From NCBI GenBank assembly GCA_030594935.1, contig JAUVEE010000005.1, positions 1 to 21,833 of the forward strand: 21,833 bases of DNA. Direction: 5' to 3'. The notes under the pieces are model-generated. The model saw nothing but the letters and a program-made list of their open reading frames with translations. It did not search any database and had not been told where the DNA came from. The position numbers and the translations under genes were made by a program. Each line of letters opens with the position of its first letter. Positions within the stretch are counted from its first letter, which is position 1. This DNA is from a bacterium. Its GTDB lineage: Bacteria > Patescibacteriota > Minisyncoccia > Minisyncoccales > JAGLPU01. This document shows positions 1-5,832 of the stretch, one piece after another.

Positions 1-771
1 GATGCTCCCAACCTTGGTCTTTGCCTGGGTGTAAAAAACAATAACTATCAATGGAAACCCGTGGAAACCGGCTATAAGGCTGAACTGATTGAAGAAAAAT
101 GCATTCACTGCGGACAATGCCGTGATATTTGCCAGTTTGGCGCTATTTCTTGGGACGAAAAAAAGAACCAGCCGATATTTAACAGATTATTATGCGAAGG
201 ATGCGGCGCCTGCAAACTAATCTGTCCGGTTCAGGCGATTGAACTTGTTAAGGTTAAGAACGGCAGAATCGGCCACGCTCAAACAGTATATGGATTTAAT
301 ATAGTAACCGGACAGCTGGAAATGGGAGAATCAGGCTCGGGCCAGATTGTTCTTTTTATCAAAACCAAAGCAGAACAGCTTGCCCATAAAGAGAATGCTG
401 ACATTCTGCTCGTAGATTCCGCTGCCGGCATCGGCTGCCCTGTTATCGCGTCCGTAAACGGTTCTGATTATGTAATAGCCGTCACCGAACCAACGCCAAG
501 CGCTTTAAGCGATTTAAAAAAAGGACTGCAGATTGTTGAACATTTTAAAATTCCTTGCGGCCTGGTGATCAATAAATTTGATATCAATGAAAAATTCAAC
601 GAAGAGATTGAAAAATTTGCCAACGAGAACAATATTCCCCTGCTCGGTAAGATCCCATATGACAAAGAATTCGTTAATGCTTTGGTAAACTTAACCCCAG
701 TCGTCGTCTGGAATAAAAAGTTTGAACCCATATTTCAAGAGATAATAAAAAACCTGGGCTTAATGGAATAA
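1..771 (+). CDS. MinD-superfamily P-loop ATPase with inserted 2[4Fe-4S] ferredoxin domain (5' end missing)
   Basis: The reading frame is open from base 1, so the start and the Walker A part lie outside the window; 256 residues are visible. The first visible residues, DAPNLGLCLGV, match the segment just after the Mrp/MinD-type deviant P-loop region. A ferredoxin insert follows with two clusters, CIHCGQCRDIC and CEGCGACKLIC. The ATPase fold then resumes with LLVDSAAGIGCPV (Walker B region), AVTEPTPSALSD and VINKFD. This domain order is that of the COG1149 MinD-like ATPases, usually found in anaerobes near iron-sulfur or Mo-cofactor related genes. The substrate is unknown; a role in iron-sulfur or redox handling is inferred. 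The GTG at 61 is not a credible start because the upstream frame is coding. It is followed 18 bases later by an RluA-like gene on the same strand. The family call is firm, the function is not. Confidence 0.88.
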   Translation, partial: DAPNLGLCLGVKNNNYQWKPVETGYKAELIEEKCIHCGQCRDICQFGAISWDEKKNQPIFNRLLCEGCGACKLICPVQAIELVKVKNGRIGHAQTVYGFNIVTGQLEMGESGSGQIVLFIKTKAEQLAHKENADILLVDSAAGIGCPVIASVNGSDYVIAVTEPTPSALSDLKKGLQIVEHFKIPCGLVINKFDINEKFNEEIEKFANENNIPLLGKIPYDKEFVNALVNLTPVVVWNKKFEPIFQEIIKNLGLME

Positions 772-789
772 AACTAAACTTTTAAAGCA

Positions 790-1479
790 ATGGAAAACAT
801 AGAAATCATTTACGAAGACGATGATCTCCTGGCAGTTGACAAGCCTGCCGGGATAGTTGTTTTTCCGGAAGGAGAATATAAGGAAAAAACCCTTATTGAC
901 TATCTGATAGAAGAATATCCTAATTTAAAGAAGGTAGGCGCTCCCCCTCGCTACGGAGTGGTCCACCGCCTGGACAAAGACACTTCAGGAATACTTTTGA
1001 TTGCTAAGAACGACAAAAGCCTGGAATTCCTGCAAAAACAATTCCAAGAAAGAAAAGTAGACAAACTTTATACCGCTTTGGTGGTGGGAAACTTGGAAAA
1101 CGAACAGGGGACAATTGAAACTTTAATCGGCCGTTCGCCCAAAGACCGCAAAAAACAAAAGGTTTATTCAGCTCTGGAAGCCAAAAAAGGACTGAGAACG
1201 GCAATTACCAAGTACCAAGTCTTGCAAAAATTCAAAAATTATGGCTTAATTGAAGTTGAAATCAAAACTGGCAGAAAGCATCAAATAAGGTGCCATTTCA
1301 ATCACTTGTCCCATCCGATAGCCGGAGACAAGCTTTATGGCTTTAAAAACCAGCCTTGCCCACCCAGCTTAAAAAGACAATTTTTGCATGCTGGCCACTT
1401 GAAAATAAAGCTGTTGAATGATATGATGTTAACACTTAATTCCGAGCTGCCAAAGGATTTAAAAAAATCATTAAACTAA
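790..1479 (+). CDS. RluA-family RNA pseudouridine synthase without S4 domain
   Basis: A 229-residue protein that should isomerise specific uridines of rRNA or tRNA to pseudouridine. The family signature HRLDKDTSGIL, with the catalytic aspartate, lies at about residues 60-70, and GRKHQIRCHF near residues 160-170 is the conserved RNA-binding/active-site motif. The start YEDDDLLAVDKPAGIVV is the usual opening of the catalytic domain, so the N-terminal S4 RNA-binding domain of RluC and RluD is absent and the protein is a catalytic-domain-only form. The ATG at 790 follows the preceding stop by 18 bases and has no SD. Which uridine it modifies (RluA, RluC, RluD or TruC type) cannot be told from sequence alone. 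The next gene is ribosomal protein L19, which fits a translation-related unit. Confidence 0.9.
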   Translation: MENIEIIYEDDDLLAVDKPAGIVVFPEGEYKEKTLIDYLIEEYPNLKKVGAPPRYGVVHRLDKDTSGILLIAKNDKSLEFLQKQFQERKVDKLYTALVVGNLENEQGTIETLIGRSPKDRKKQKVYSALEAKKGLRTAITKYQVLQKFKNYGLIEVEIKTGRKHQIRCHFNHLSHPIAGDKLYGFKNQPCPPSLKRQFLHAGHLKIKLLNDMMLTLNSELPKDLKKSLN

Positions 1480-1494
1480 ATTAATTAGAAAATT

Positions 1495-1998
1495 ATGGCT
1501 ACTATTACAGCAATCACCAAATCTAATTTAAAGAAAAACTTGCCGGACATCCGTCCCGGCGACACTGTTCGCGTCCAACAGATAATTAAAGATAAAGACA
1601 AGGAAAAAATCCAAGTTTTCGAAGGTTTGGTTTTGGCCAGAAAACACGGTCAAGGAATAAACGCGACTATCACCGTCAGAAAGGTTATATCCGGCGTAGG
1701 AGTAGAAAAGGTCTTCCCTATTCACACTCCCATGATTAAAAGCATAGAAATAGTAAAACGAGGCAAAGTAAGAAAAGCAAAACTTTATTACCTAAGAGAG
1801 GCTAAGGGAAGAAAAGCCAGACTTAAGAGAAAAGAAATTAAAGAGACTGAAAAAACAAAGATAGAAGAAGTTGAAGAAGAACCAAAAGAAGAAGAAATAA
1901 AGACAAAAGAAATAAAACAGCCGGAAGAAAAAGTAAAAACCGAAGAAGCAGTTGGAAAACCTGAAGAAAAAAAAGAAAAGAAAGAAGAAGAGAAATAA
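1495..1998 (+). CDS. rplS: 50S ribosomal protein L19 with charged C-terminal extension
   Basis: Large-subunit protein bL19, which sits at the subunit interface. Residues 1-110 cover the whole family domain: DIRPGDTVRVQQ, FEGLVLARKHGQG, ITVRKVISGVGVEKVFP, and KRGKVRKAKLYYLREAKGRKARLK. The family is normally about 115 residues; this one has 167. The extra 55 or so residues are almost entirely Glu, Lys, Thr, Pro and Val, with no hydrophobic core, so the tail is probably disordered; in DNA it is a nearly pure purine run at about 1825-1995. The ATG at 1495 has no SD and lies 15 bases after the pseudouridine synthase stop. The gene is away from its common rpsP-rimM-trmD neighbours. tRNA-Leu begins 42 bases downstream and may be co-transcribed. 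Confidence 0.96.
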   Translation: MATITAITKSNLKKNLPDIRPGDTVRVQQIIKDKDKEKIQVFEGLVLARKHGQGINATITVRKVISGVGVEKVFPIHTPMIKSIEIVKRGKVRKAKLYYLREAKGRKARLKRKEIKETEKTKIEEVEEEPKEEEIKTKEIKQPEEKVKTEEAVGKPEEKKEKKEEEK

Positions 1999-2039
1999 AG
2001 TTCAACCTTTAAAACAGAATAAGGCTTAGGTGAAAAAGA

Positions 2040-2122
2040 GCCCAGGTGGTGGAATTGGTATACACACATGGTTGAGGGCCATGGCTCTTTTGAGCATGCG
2101 GGTTCAAGTCCCGCTCTGGGCA
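2040..2122 (+). tRNA. tRNA-Leu(GAG)
   Basis: Class II tRNA. Acceptor GCCCAGG pairs with TCTGGGC. The D-loop has G18G19. The anticodon loop TTGAGGG has anticodon GAG at 2074-2076, reading CTC and CTT. The variable arm GCTC-TTTT-GAGC is long, as expected for Leu, and the T-loop is TTCAAGT. The discriminator is A, and CCA is not encoded (CAC follows). Confidence 0.95.
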
Positions 2123-2134
2123 CACAGAGAACAA

Positions 2135-2206
2135 GGACGGCTAGCTCAACGGCAGAGCATCTCGTTTACACCGAGGAGGTTATAGGTTCGAATCCTTTGC
2201 CGTCCA
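2135..2206 (+). tRNA. tRNA-Val(UAC)
   Basis: Acceptor GGACGGC pairs with GCCGTCC. The D-arm is GCTC/GAGC with a 7-base loop containing G18G19. The anticodon loop TTTACAC has anticodon TAC at 2167-2169. The T-loop is TTCGAAT; the T-stem has one T-T mismatch at its second pair. The discriminator is A and CCA is not encoded. It lies 12 bases after tRNA-Leu(GAG), so the two are probably one transcript. Confidence 0.94.
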
Positions 2207-2226
2207 CACTATAATATAATTATAGT
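2187..2226 (+). promoter_or_regulatory. Possible promoter and inverted repeat before the 174-aa gene
   Basis: A perfect -10, TATAAT at 2210-2215 (repeated at 2215-2220), sits 17 bases after a weak -35-like TTCGAA at 2187-2192 inside the tRNA-Val T-arm. The -10 lies within an inverted repeat, ACTATAAT and ATTATAGT separated by ATA (2208-2226). It could drive the following gene, be an operator, or be a chance AT-rich palindrome. Confidence 0.4.
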
Positions 2227-2261
2227 AAATCAGTACCAAAAAAATTAAATAGGTGGTGTAA

Positions 2262-2786
2262 ATGTCAGGAATCGAATATGGGAGCCTTGCAGAAGATATG
2301 GAAAAACTTTATAGAGAAGCTGTAGAACAAGGAAAAATAGAAGCCCCAAAAACAAAGAGGCTGTCTCTAGAAGAAGAGATAGAAAAAATACTTTATGTAG
2401 AAATCCCTAAAGTTATAGAAAAAGCGACCGAGCAAGCAGAAAGAGGACAATGGGATGATAAGTATTTTAAAAGTTATCTTCCCGACTATTGGTATACGGC
2501 TGTGAGGACCGCTTATGGACTTTCTACAGAAGCAAAAAAGTATTGGGAATTCCACGATAGGATAAATGAAAAAACGAGACCTTATCGTAGAAAACCATGG
2601 ACGGAACTTGATAGAAATTTTATGGAAATAGTAAAAGAGACTATAGAGGAAGAAATGGGAAGATGGCTTTGGCCGCCTCCTCATTACGAAATTCCGGTAA
2701 TAAACAAAGAATTTGAAATAGCCGGAGATATAATGCGGGAAATGAAAGAAGAATGTATCGGAGAAAAATACACAATGTATAGATAA
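2262..2786 (+). CDS. Hypothetical protein, 174 aa, Trp/Tyr- and Glu/Lys-rich
   Basis: I do not recognise a family. A good SD (AGGTGG at 2251-2256) precedes the ATG by 5 bases, and a terminator follows immediately, so it is very likely a real gene expressed on its own. The protein has no signal peptide or membrane segment. It looks alpha-helical and soluble: an acidic N-terminal half (residues about 35-65, EEEIEKILYVEIP onward) and a C-terminal half with clustered aromatics (DYWYTAVRTAYG, KKYWEFHDR, RKPWTELDR, RWLWPPPHY). No metal-binding or nucleotide-binding motif is visible. It lies between two tRNA pairs (Leu-Val upstream, Phe-Gly downstream), a common kind of site for recently acquired genes, but no integrase or direct repeat was seen. 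The SD contrasts with the SD-less rluA-like and rplS genes just upstream. Confidence 0.8.
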   Translation: MSGIEYGSLAEDMEKLYREAVEQGKIEAPKTKRLSLEEEIEKILYVEIPKVIEKATEQAERGQWDDKYFKSYLPDYWYTAVRTAYGLSTEAKKYWEFHDRINEKTRPYRRKPWTELDRNFMEIVKETIEEEMGRWLWPPPHYEIPVINKEFEIAGDIMREMKEECIGEKYTMYR

Positions 2787-2810
2787 GGGGCTATTTGCTC
2801 CTTCTTTTTT
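2787..2810 (+). terminator. Rho-independent terminator after the 174-aa gene
   Basis: The stem GGGGC/GCTCC (5 bp, one G-T) with loop TATTT is followed by TTCTTTTTT. It begins on the base after the stop codon at 2784-2786. Confidence 0.75.
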
Positions 2811-2821
2811 ATTCAAAATAC

Positions 2822-2850
2822 TTGTAATTTCTTCATTTTCTTGATAATAT
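2822..2850 (+). promoter_or_regulatory. Candidate promoter for tRNA-Phe/tRNA-Gly
   Basis: TTGTAA (2822-2827), a 17-base spacer, then TAATAT (2845-2850). Transcription would start about 10 bases before tRNA-Phe. The site lies just after the preceding terminator. Both boxes are imperfect. Confidence 0.4.
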
Positions 2851-2866
2851 TTTATATATTGAGTAT

Positions 2867-2939
2867 GCCGTGATAGCTCAGGCAGTAGAGCGCAGCTCTG
2901 AAAAAGCTGAGGTGACTGGTGCAAGTCCAGTTCACGGCA
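2867..2939 (+). tRNA. tRNA-Phe(GAA) with variant elbow (A18, G55)
   Basis: Acceptor GCCGTGA pairs with TCACGGC. The anticodon loop CTGAAAA has anticodon GAA at 2900-2902, with stem CAGCT/AGCTG. The T-stem ACTGG/CCAGT encloses loop TGCAAGT, with G instead of T at position 55. The 8-base D-loop AGGCAGTA places A at position 18 beside G19. The discriminator is A and CCA is not encoded. Confidence 0.95.
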
Positions 2940-2948
2940 CAGTAAAGT

Positions 2949-3023
2949 GCGGGTGTCGTATAATGGTTATTATGTGACCTTGCCAAGGTCGAGACGGCAG
3001 TTCGAATCTGCTCACCCGCTCCA
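2949..3023 (+). tRNA. tRNA-Gly(GCC)
   Basis: Acceptor GCGGGTG pairs with CACCCGC. The anticodon loop TTGCCAA has anticodon GCC at 2982-2984, with stem TGACC/GGTCG. The T-loop is TTCGAAT and the discriminator is T. Here CCA is encoded (3021-3023), unlike in the three tRNAs upstream. It points toward glyQS across a shared terminator. Confidence 0.95.
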
Positions 3024-3027
3024 ACTT

Positions 3028-3057
3028 AAAACCCAGTCCTTTTTAGGACTGGGTTTT
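3028..3057. terminator. Bidirectional terminator between tRNA-Gly and glyQS
   Basis: A perfect 13-bp stem (AAAACCCAGTCCT with its complement) and a TTTT loop. A/T runs at both ends supply a U-tract in either direction, which suits the convergent genes on each side. Confidence 0.85.
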
Positions 3058-3067
3058 AATTAATAAG

Positions 3068-4447
3068 TTACTTAGAATATTTCTCTCGGAAATAGCTTTC
3101 CAGCTCTGCAATCTTGATTCTTTCCTGCTTCATGCTGTCGCGGTCCCGCACCGTCACATCATCAGCCTCCAAACTGTCAAAGTCAACTGTAACGCAGTAA
3201 GGGGTGCCTATTTCGTCCTGCCTGCGGTATCTTCGGCCAATGCTGCCATTATCATCAAATTCGCACATATAGCTCAATTTAAGCTTATTATATATCTCTC
3301 TGGCTTTATCAACCAGCTGCGGCTTATTTCTCAATAAAGGAAAGACGGCTATCTTTATCGGAGCCAGCTTCTTAGAAAATTTCATTACCACTCTGGTTTC
3401 TCCCTTGACTTCTTCTTCCGTGTAGGCTTCGCAGAGAACAGCAAAAAAGGTTCTGCCGACTCCGGCGGAAGATTCAATTATATGAGGCATATAGTTTTCT
3501 TTGGTCACTTGATCGGTATAGGACAAGTCTTGGCCGGAAAACTTAGTATGCTGCGACAGATCATAATCACTGCGCGCGTGTATCCCTTCCAGCTCTTTAA
3601 ACCCGAAAGGAAACTGATATTCTATGTCGTAAGCTTCTTTGGCATAGAAGACCAGATTTTCATGCTGCAGCCATCTCAAATTCTCTTTCTTGATGCCTAA
3701 ATCAAGATAAAACTGCCACCTAAGATCCTTTAGCTTTTCGTATTCTTCCATTTCTTTGTCTGGATGGACAAAATACTGCATTTCCATCTGTTCAAATTCC
3801 CGAGTCCGGAAAATAAACTGACGGGCGGTGATTTCATTGCGGAAAGCTTTGCCGATTTGGGCAATGCCAAAAGGAATCTTAACCCGAGTTGAATCCAACA
3901 CATTCTTATAGTTCACATATATCCCCTGACAGGTTTCTCCCCGAAGATAAGCCGGCTCTTTGGTCCAGTCTTCAGCAAAATTGCCCAGATTGGCTTTAAC
4001 CAATAAATTAAACTTCCTAACATCGCTGAAATCGCTTTTATCGCAATGAGGACATTTAATCTTTTTTTTGTTTTCCGCAAAGATTTTATTAATCTCTTCT
4101 TCTCCCATTTTTTCATCGGCAAACACTCCAATGTTTTCAAGCAAGTGGTCAACTCTTAGCCGGGCATTGCAGTTTTTACATTCAACTAAGGGATCGGAAA
4201 AGCCCGACACATGGCCGCTGGCTTCCCAAATTCTGGGATGCATGAAAATACTGGAATCCAAGCCGACAATATCTTCCCTTAACTGCACCATGGCTTTCCA
4301 CCATTCCCGCTTAATTGCGTTAGCCACTTCCGTCCCGTAAGGGCCGTAGTCGTAAATAGCGGCAAAACCGCCATAGATTTCCGAAGAAGAAAAAACAAAT
4401 CCCCTTCTTTTGCATAAAGACACTATCTTTTGAATTGAATCTTCCAT
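3068..4447 (-). CDS. glyQS: Glycyl-tRNA synthetase, alpha2 (single-chain) type
   Basis: Charges tRNA-Gly with glycine using ATP. The 459 residues match the homodimeric class IIa form, not the alpha2-beta2 GlyQ/GlyS form. The N-terminal catalytic core begins KRRGFVFSSSEIYGGFAAIYDYG. An insert carries two Cys pairs, C90-x2-C93 and C132-x2-C135, which look like a zinc site. Motif 2 is around residues 202-225 (FRNEIT, then RTREFEQMEMQYF), and motif 3 is at about 325-342 (SSAGVGRTFFAVLCEAY). The anticodon-binding domain starts near residue 360 (LAPIKIAVFPL). The start is clear: it is the family's usual N-terminus and lies a few bases from a good promoter (4457-4485), with no SD. The gene faces tRNA-Gly(GCC) at 2949-3023. 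Confidence 0.97.
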   Translation of the reverse strand: MEDSIQKIVSLCKRRGFVFSSSEIYGGFAAIYDYGPYGTEVANAIKREWWKAMVQLREDIVGLDSSIFMHPRIWEASGHVSGFSDPLVECKNCNARLRVDHLLENIGVFADEKMGEEEINKIFAENKKKIKCPHCDKSDFSDVRKFNLLVKANLGNFAEDWTKEPAYLRGETCQGIYVNYKNVLDSTRVKIPFGIAQIGKAFRNEITARQFIFRTREFEQMEMQYFVHPDKEMEEYEKLKDLRWQFYLDLGIKKENLRWLQHENLVFYAKEAYDIEYQFPFGFKELEGIHARSDYDLSQHTKFSGQDLSYTDQVTKENYMPHIIESSAGVGRTFFAVLCEAYTEEEVKGETRVVMKFSKKLAPIKIAVFPLLRNKPQLVDKAREIYNKLKLSYMCEFDDNGSIGRRYRRQDEIGTPYCVTVDFDSLEADDVTVRDRDSMKQERIKIAELESYFREKYSK

Positions 4448-4456
4448 ATTATTTAA

Positions 4457-4485
4457 AACATAACAATAACTGACAAAATGGTCAA
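4457..4485 (-). promoter_or_regulatory. Promoter of glyQS
   Basis: On the minus strand, TTGACC (4485-4480), a 17-base spacer and TATGTT (4462-4457). The -35 includes the TGA stop of the upstream methyltransferase. Only 9 bases separate the -10 from the glyQS ATG, so the leader would be about 2-3 nt. Confidence 0.75.
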
Positions 4486-5066
4486 CTTTCTAAATAATAA
4501 GCAGCTTGTTTAAAAATTAAAAAAGACCATCTGTATCTTGCCTGCTTAAGTTTTAGTCCCAGTTCTTTGAATAGCAGTTTCCACTCCTGGTCGCTTTTAT
4601 TGGTATGAGGATGCCCCCTAAACTCGAAATTAAGCAGGCTGTCAACAAAACAGGTTAAATATTTATGGAAAGTATTCAGATAAATGTCTTCAATTATAAT
4701 AATCTTTTGGGAAACCCGCTTAGCTTCCTTAATAATCTCTTTAGGAACGGGCGTATGATGCAGCACGGTCAAAAGAAGAGAAACATCAAAGCTCTTATCC
4801 GCAAACGGTATTTCACGGCCATCATAAATAACCGGCTTTATCTCACCAACAAAACTTAAATTTTGAACGTCCAAAGGGGTTGTTTTGAATCCCTTTTCCT
4901 TTAAAACCGCACAAATATTGCAAGTTCCGGCGCCGATGTCTATAATATTGTCTGTCTTGTTCAGATATCGATAAACCTCTTTTAAGAGATCCTTTGCCCG
5001 CTGTTTTCCTAGCCAGGAAACAATTCTTCGCAAGAAATCATTTTGTTGAAAAAACCGTATTAACAT
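4482..5066 (-). CDS. Class I SAM-dependent methyltransferase (Methyltransf_11-like)
   Basis: A 194-residue protein with a Rossmann-fold methyltransferase core. Motif I is NIIDIGAGTCNICAVL at about residues 40-55, an acidic residue ends strand 2 (TTPLDVQNL), and FADKSFDVSLLLTVLHHTP is the motif IV region typical of Methyltransf_11. A basic-aromatic N-terminus (about 35 residues) and a C-terminal segment with RWSFLIFKQAAYYLE follow the pattern of small membrane-associated lipid or quinone methyltransferases, but the acceptor substrate cannot be assigned. No transmembrane segment is certain. The ATG at 5066 lies only 5 bases after a -10 box, so translation is probably from a leaderless mRNA. It is divergent from the 3D-domain gene. 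Confidence 0.85.
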   Translation of the reverse strand: MLIRFFQQNDFLRRIVSWLGKQRAKDLLKEVYRYLNKTDNIIDIGAGTCNICAVLKEKGFKTTPLDVQNLSFVGEIKPVIYDGREIPFADKSFDVSLLLTVLHHTPVPKEIIKEAKRVSQKIIIIEDIYLNTFHKYLTCFVDSLLNFEFRGHPHTNKSDQEWKLLFKELGLKLKQARYRWSFLIFKQAAYYLES

Positions 5067-5071
5067 AATTT

Positions 5072-5100
5072 AGTATACTTGTTATTTCCCTTAATTTCAA
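5072..5100 (-). promoter_or_regulatory. Promoter of the methyltransferase gene (leaderless type)
   Basis: On the minus strand, TTGAAA (5100-5095), a 17-base spacer and TATACT (5077-5072), then AAATT and the ATG. The expected transcription start falls on or next to the A of the start codon. Confidence 0.75.
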
Positions 5101-5110
5101 TCAAAAAAGG

Positions 5111-5139
5111 TTGACAAGTTCGAAGAAATAAGCTATTAT
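5111..5139 (+). promoter_or_regulatory. Promoter of the 3D-domain gene
   Basis: Consensus -35 TTGACA (5111-5116), a 17-base spacer and TATTAT (5134-5139). The start would be near 5146, giving a leader of about 23 nt. It is divergent from the methyltransferase promoter, with 10 bp between the two -35 boxes. Confidence 0.85.
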
Positions 5140-5147
5140 TATGATAC

Positions 5148-5161
5148 CTCCCAATAGGGAG
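5148..5161 (+). promoter_or_regulatory. Leader hairpin covering the SD of the 3D-domain gene
   Basis: CTCCC-AATA-GGGAG is a perfect 5-bp hairpin at the very 5' end of the predicted mRNA. Its 3' arm, GGGAG (5157-5161), is the SD, 7 bases before the ATG at 5169. Confidence 0.6.
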
Positions 5162-5168
5162 TTTTTAA

Positions 5169-5705
5169 ATGAAAAAAAATACCAATAAGTTCTTCTTTCT
5201 GAAAAGAAAAGTAGGACTAAATTTCTCAACTCTTGTGGTAATGATAGTTTTAGCGGGATTCTTATTCTTTCTTAAAACTGAAATGGGGAAAGCCCAGGAC
5301 TTATTAGAAGAACCTGTAAACCTTTCTCAACTTTCAATAATTCAAGAAAATAGCTTCCTGCCAATCGCTGATCCCTCTGACCCCAAAGGAATCAAAATAG
5401 TTCAGCAGTTTGATGTGGTTGTTACTGGTTATTCCAGCACCCCTTGCCAAACCTGGGGAGACCCTTTTATCACTGCTTCCGGAAGCTGGGTTGAAGACGG
5501 GATTATAGCGAATAATCTTCTGCCTTTTGGAACAAAAGTCAGACTCCCGGAGCTTTACGGAAACAAAGTATTCGTAGTAAAGGACAGAATGAATTCTAGA
5601 AAAAAAGACTTTAATATGGATATCTGGTTTTCTTCCACTCAAGCAGCTCTTAACTTCGGCATAAATAAGACATATGTGGAAGTAATAGAAGAAATAGAAG
5701 CCTAA
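5169..5705 (+). CDS. Membrane-anchored 3D-domain protein (putative cell-wall lytic/double-psi beta-barrel)
   Basis: A 178-residue exported protein. A lysine-rich N-terminus precedes one hydrophobic segment at about residues 18-36 (STLVVMIVLAGFLFFL) and then QAD-like polar sequence, so it is a signal anchor or signal peptide. A 45-residue linker leads to the 3D domain from about residue 80 to the end: VVTGYSSTPCQTWGD, ITASG, DGIIANNLLPFGTKV, VVKDRMN, MDIWFSS and AALNFGI. These match the 3D domain of YabE/YuiC-type and MltA-like wall-active proteins, with the conserved aspartates in VVKDRMN and MDIWF. The likely role is peptidoglycan turnover outside the membrane, by family inference; no catalytic assay can be read from sequence. 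It has its own promoter, an SD inside a small hairpin, and a terminator starting at its stop codon, so it is monocistronic. Confidence 0.88.
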   Translation: MKKNTNKFFFLKRKVGLNFSTLVVMIVLAGFLFFLKTEMGKAQDLLEEPVNLSQLSIIQENSFLPIADPSDPKGIKIVQQFDVVVTGYSSTPCQTWGDPFITASGSWVEDGIIANNLLPFGTKVRLPELYGNKVFVVKDRMNSRKKDFNMDIWFSSTQAALNFGINKTYVEVIEEIEA

Positions 5706-5736
5706 ACAAAAAAGCCCTTAACAGGGCTTTTTTGTT
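5705..5736. terminator. Bidirectional terminator after the 3D-domain gene and tRNA-Leu(UAA)
   Basis: A 13-bp stem, AACAAAAAAGCCC with GGGCTTTTTTGTT, around loop TTAACA. GCCC/GGGC followed by six T reads the same way on both strands, so it can end both the plus-strand gene and the minus-strand infB-rbfA-tRNA unit. Confidence 0.9.
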
Positions 5737-5737
5737 A

Positions 5738-5824
5738 TGGTGCCGCGGGTGGGACTTGAACCCACAAGAGATTGCTCTCACGTGATTTTAAGTCACGCGT
5801 GTATACCAATTCCACCACCGCGGC
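5738..5824 (-). tRNA. tRNA-Leu(UAA)
   Basis: Class II tRNA. Acceptor GCCGCGG pairs with CCGCGGC. The anticodon stem is CGTGA/TCACG and the loop CTTAAAA has anticodon TAA (complement of 5788-5790). The variable arm is GAGA-GCAA-TCTC and the T-loop TTCAAGT. The discriminator is A, and CCA is encoded (complement of 5738-5740). Confidence 0.95.
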
Positions 5825-5832
5825 ATATTATG

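Noticed and set aside
1788..2123. Minus-strand reading frame of 111 residues over rplS and tRNA-Leu
   Set aside because: It is low-complexity Ser/Phe sequence, the mirror of the purine-rich L19 tail, plus an antisense tRNA.
2949..3023. UGA recoded as glycine, as in SR1/Gracilibacteria
   Set aside because: TGA ends genes correctly (4482-4484, 12053-12055), no internal TGA is needed in any gene, and the tRNA-Gly has anticodon GCC.
2040..3023. Integrated mobile element between the tRNA pairs
   Set aside because: No integrase, transposase, duplicated tRNA 3' end or direct repeat could be found, so only the gene itself is noted as of interest.
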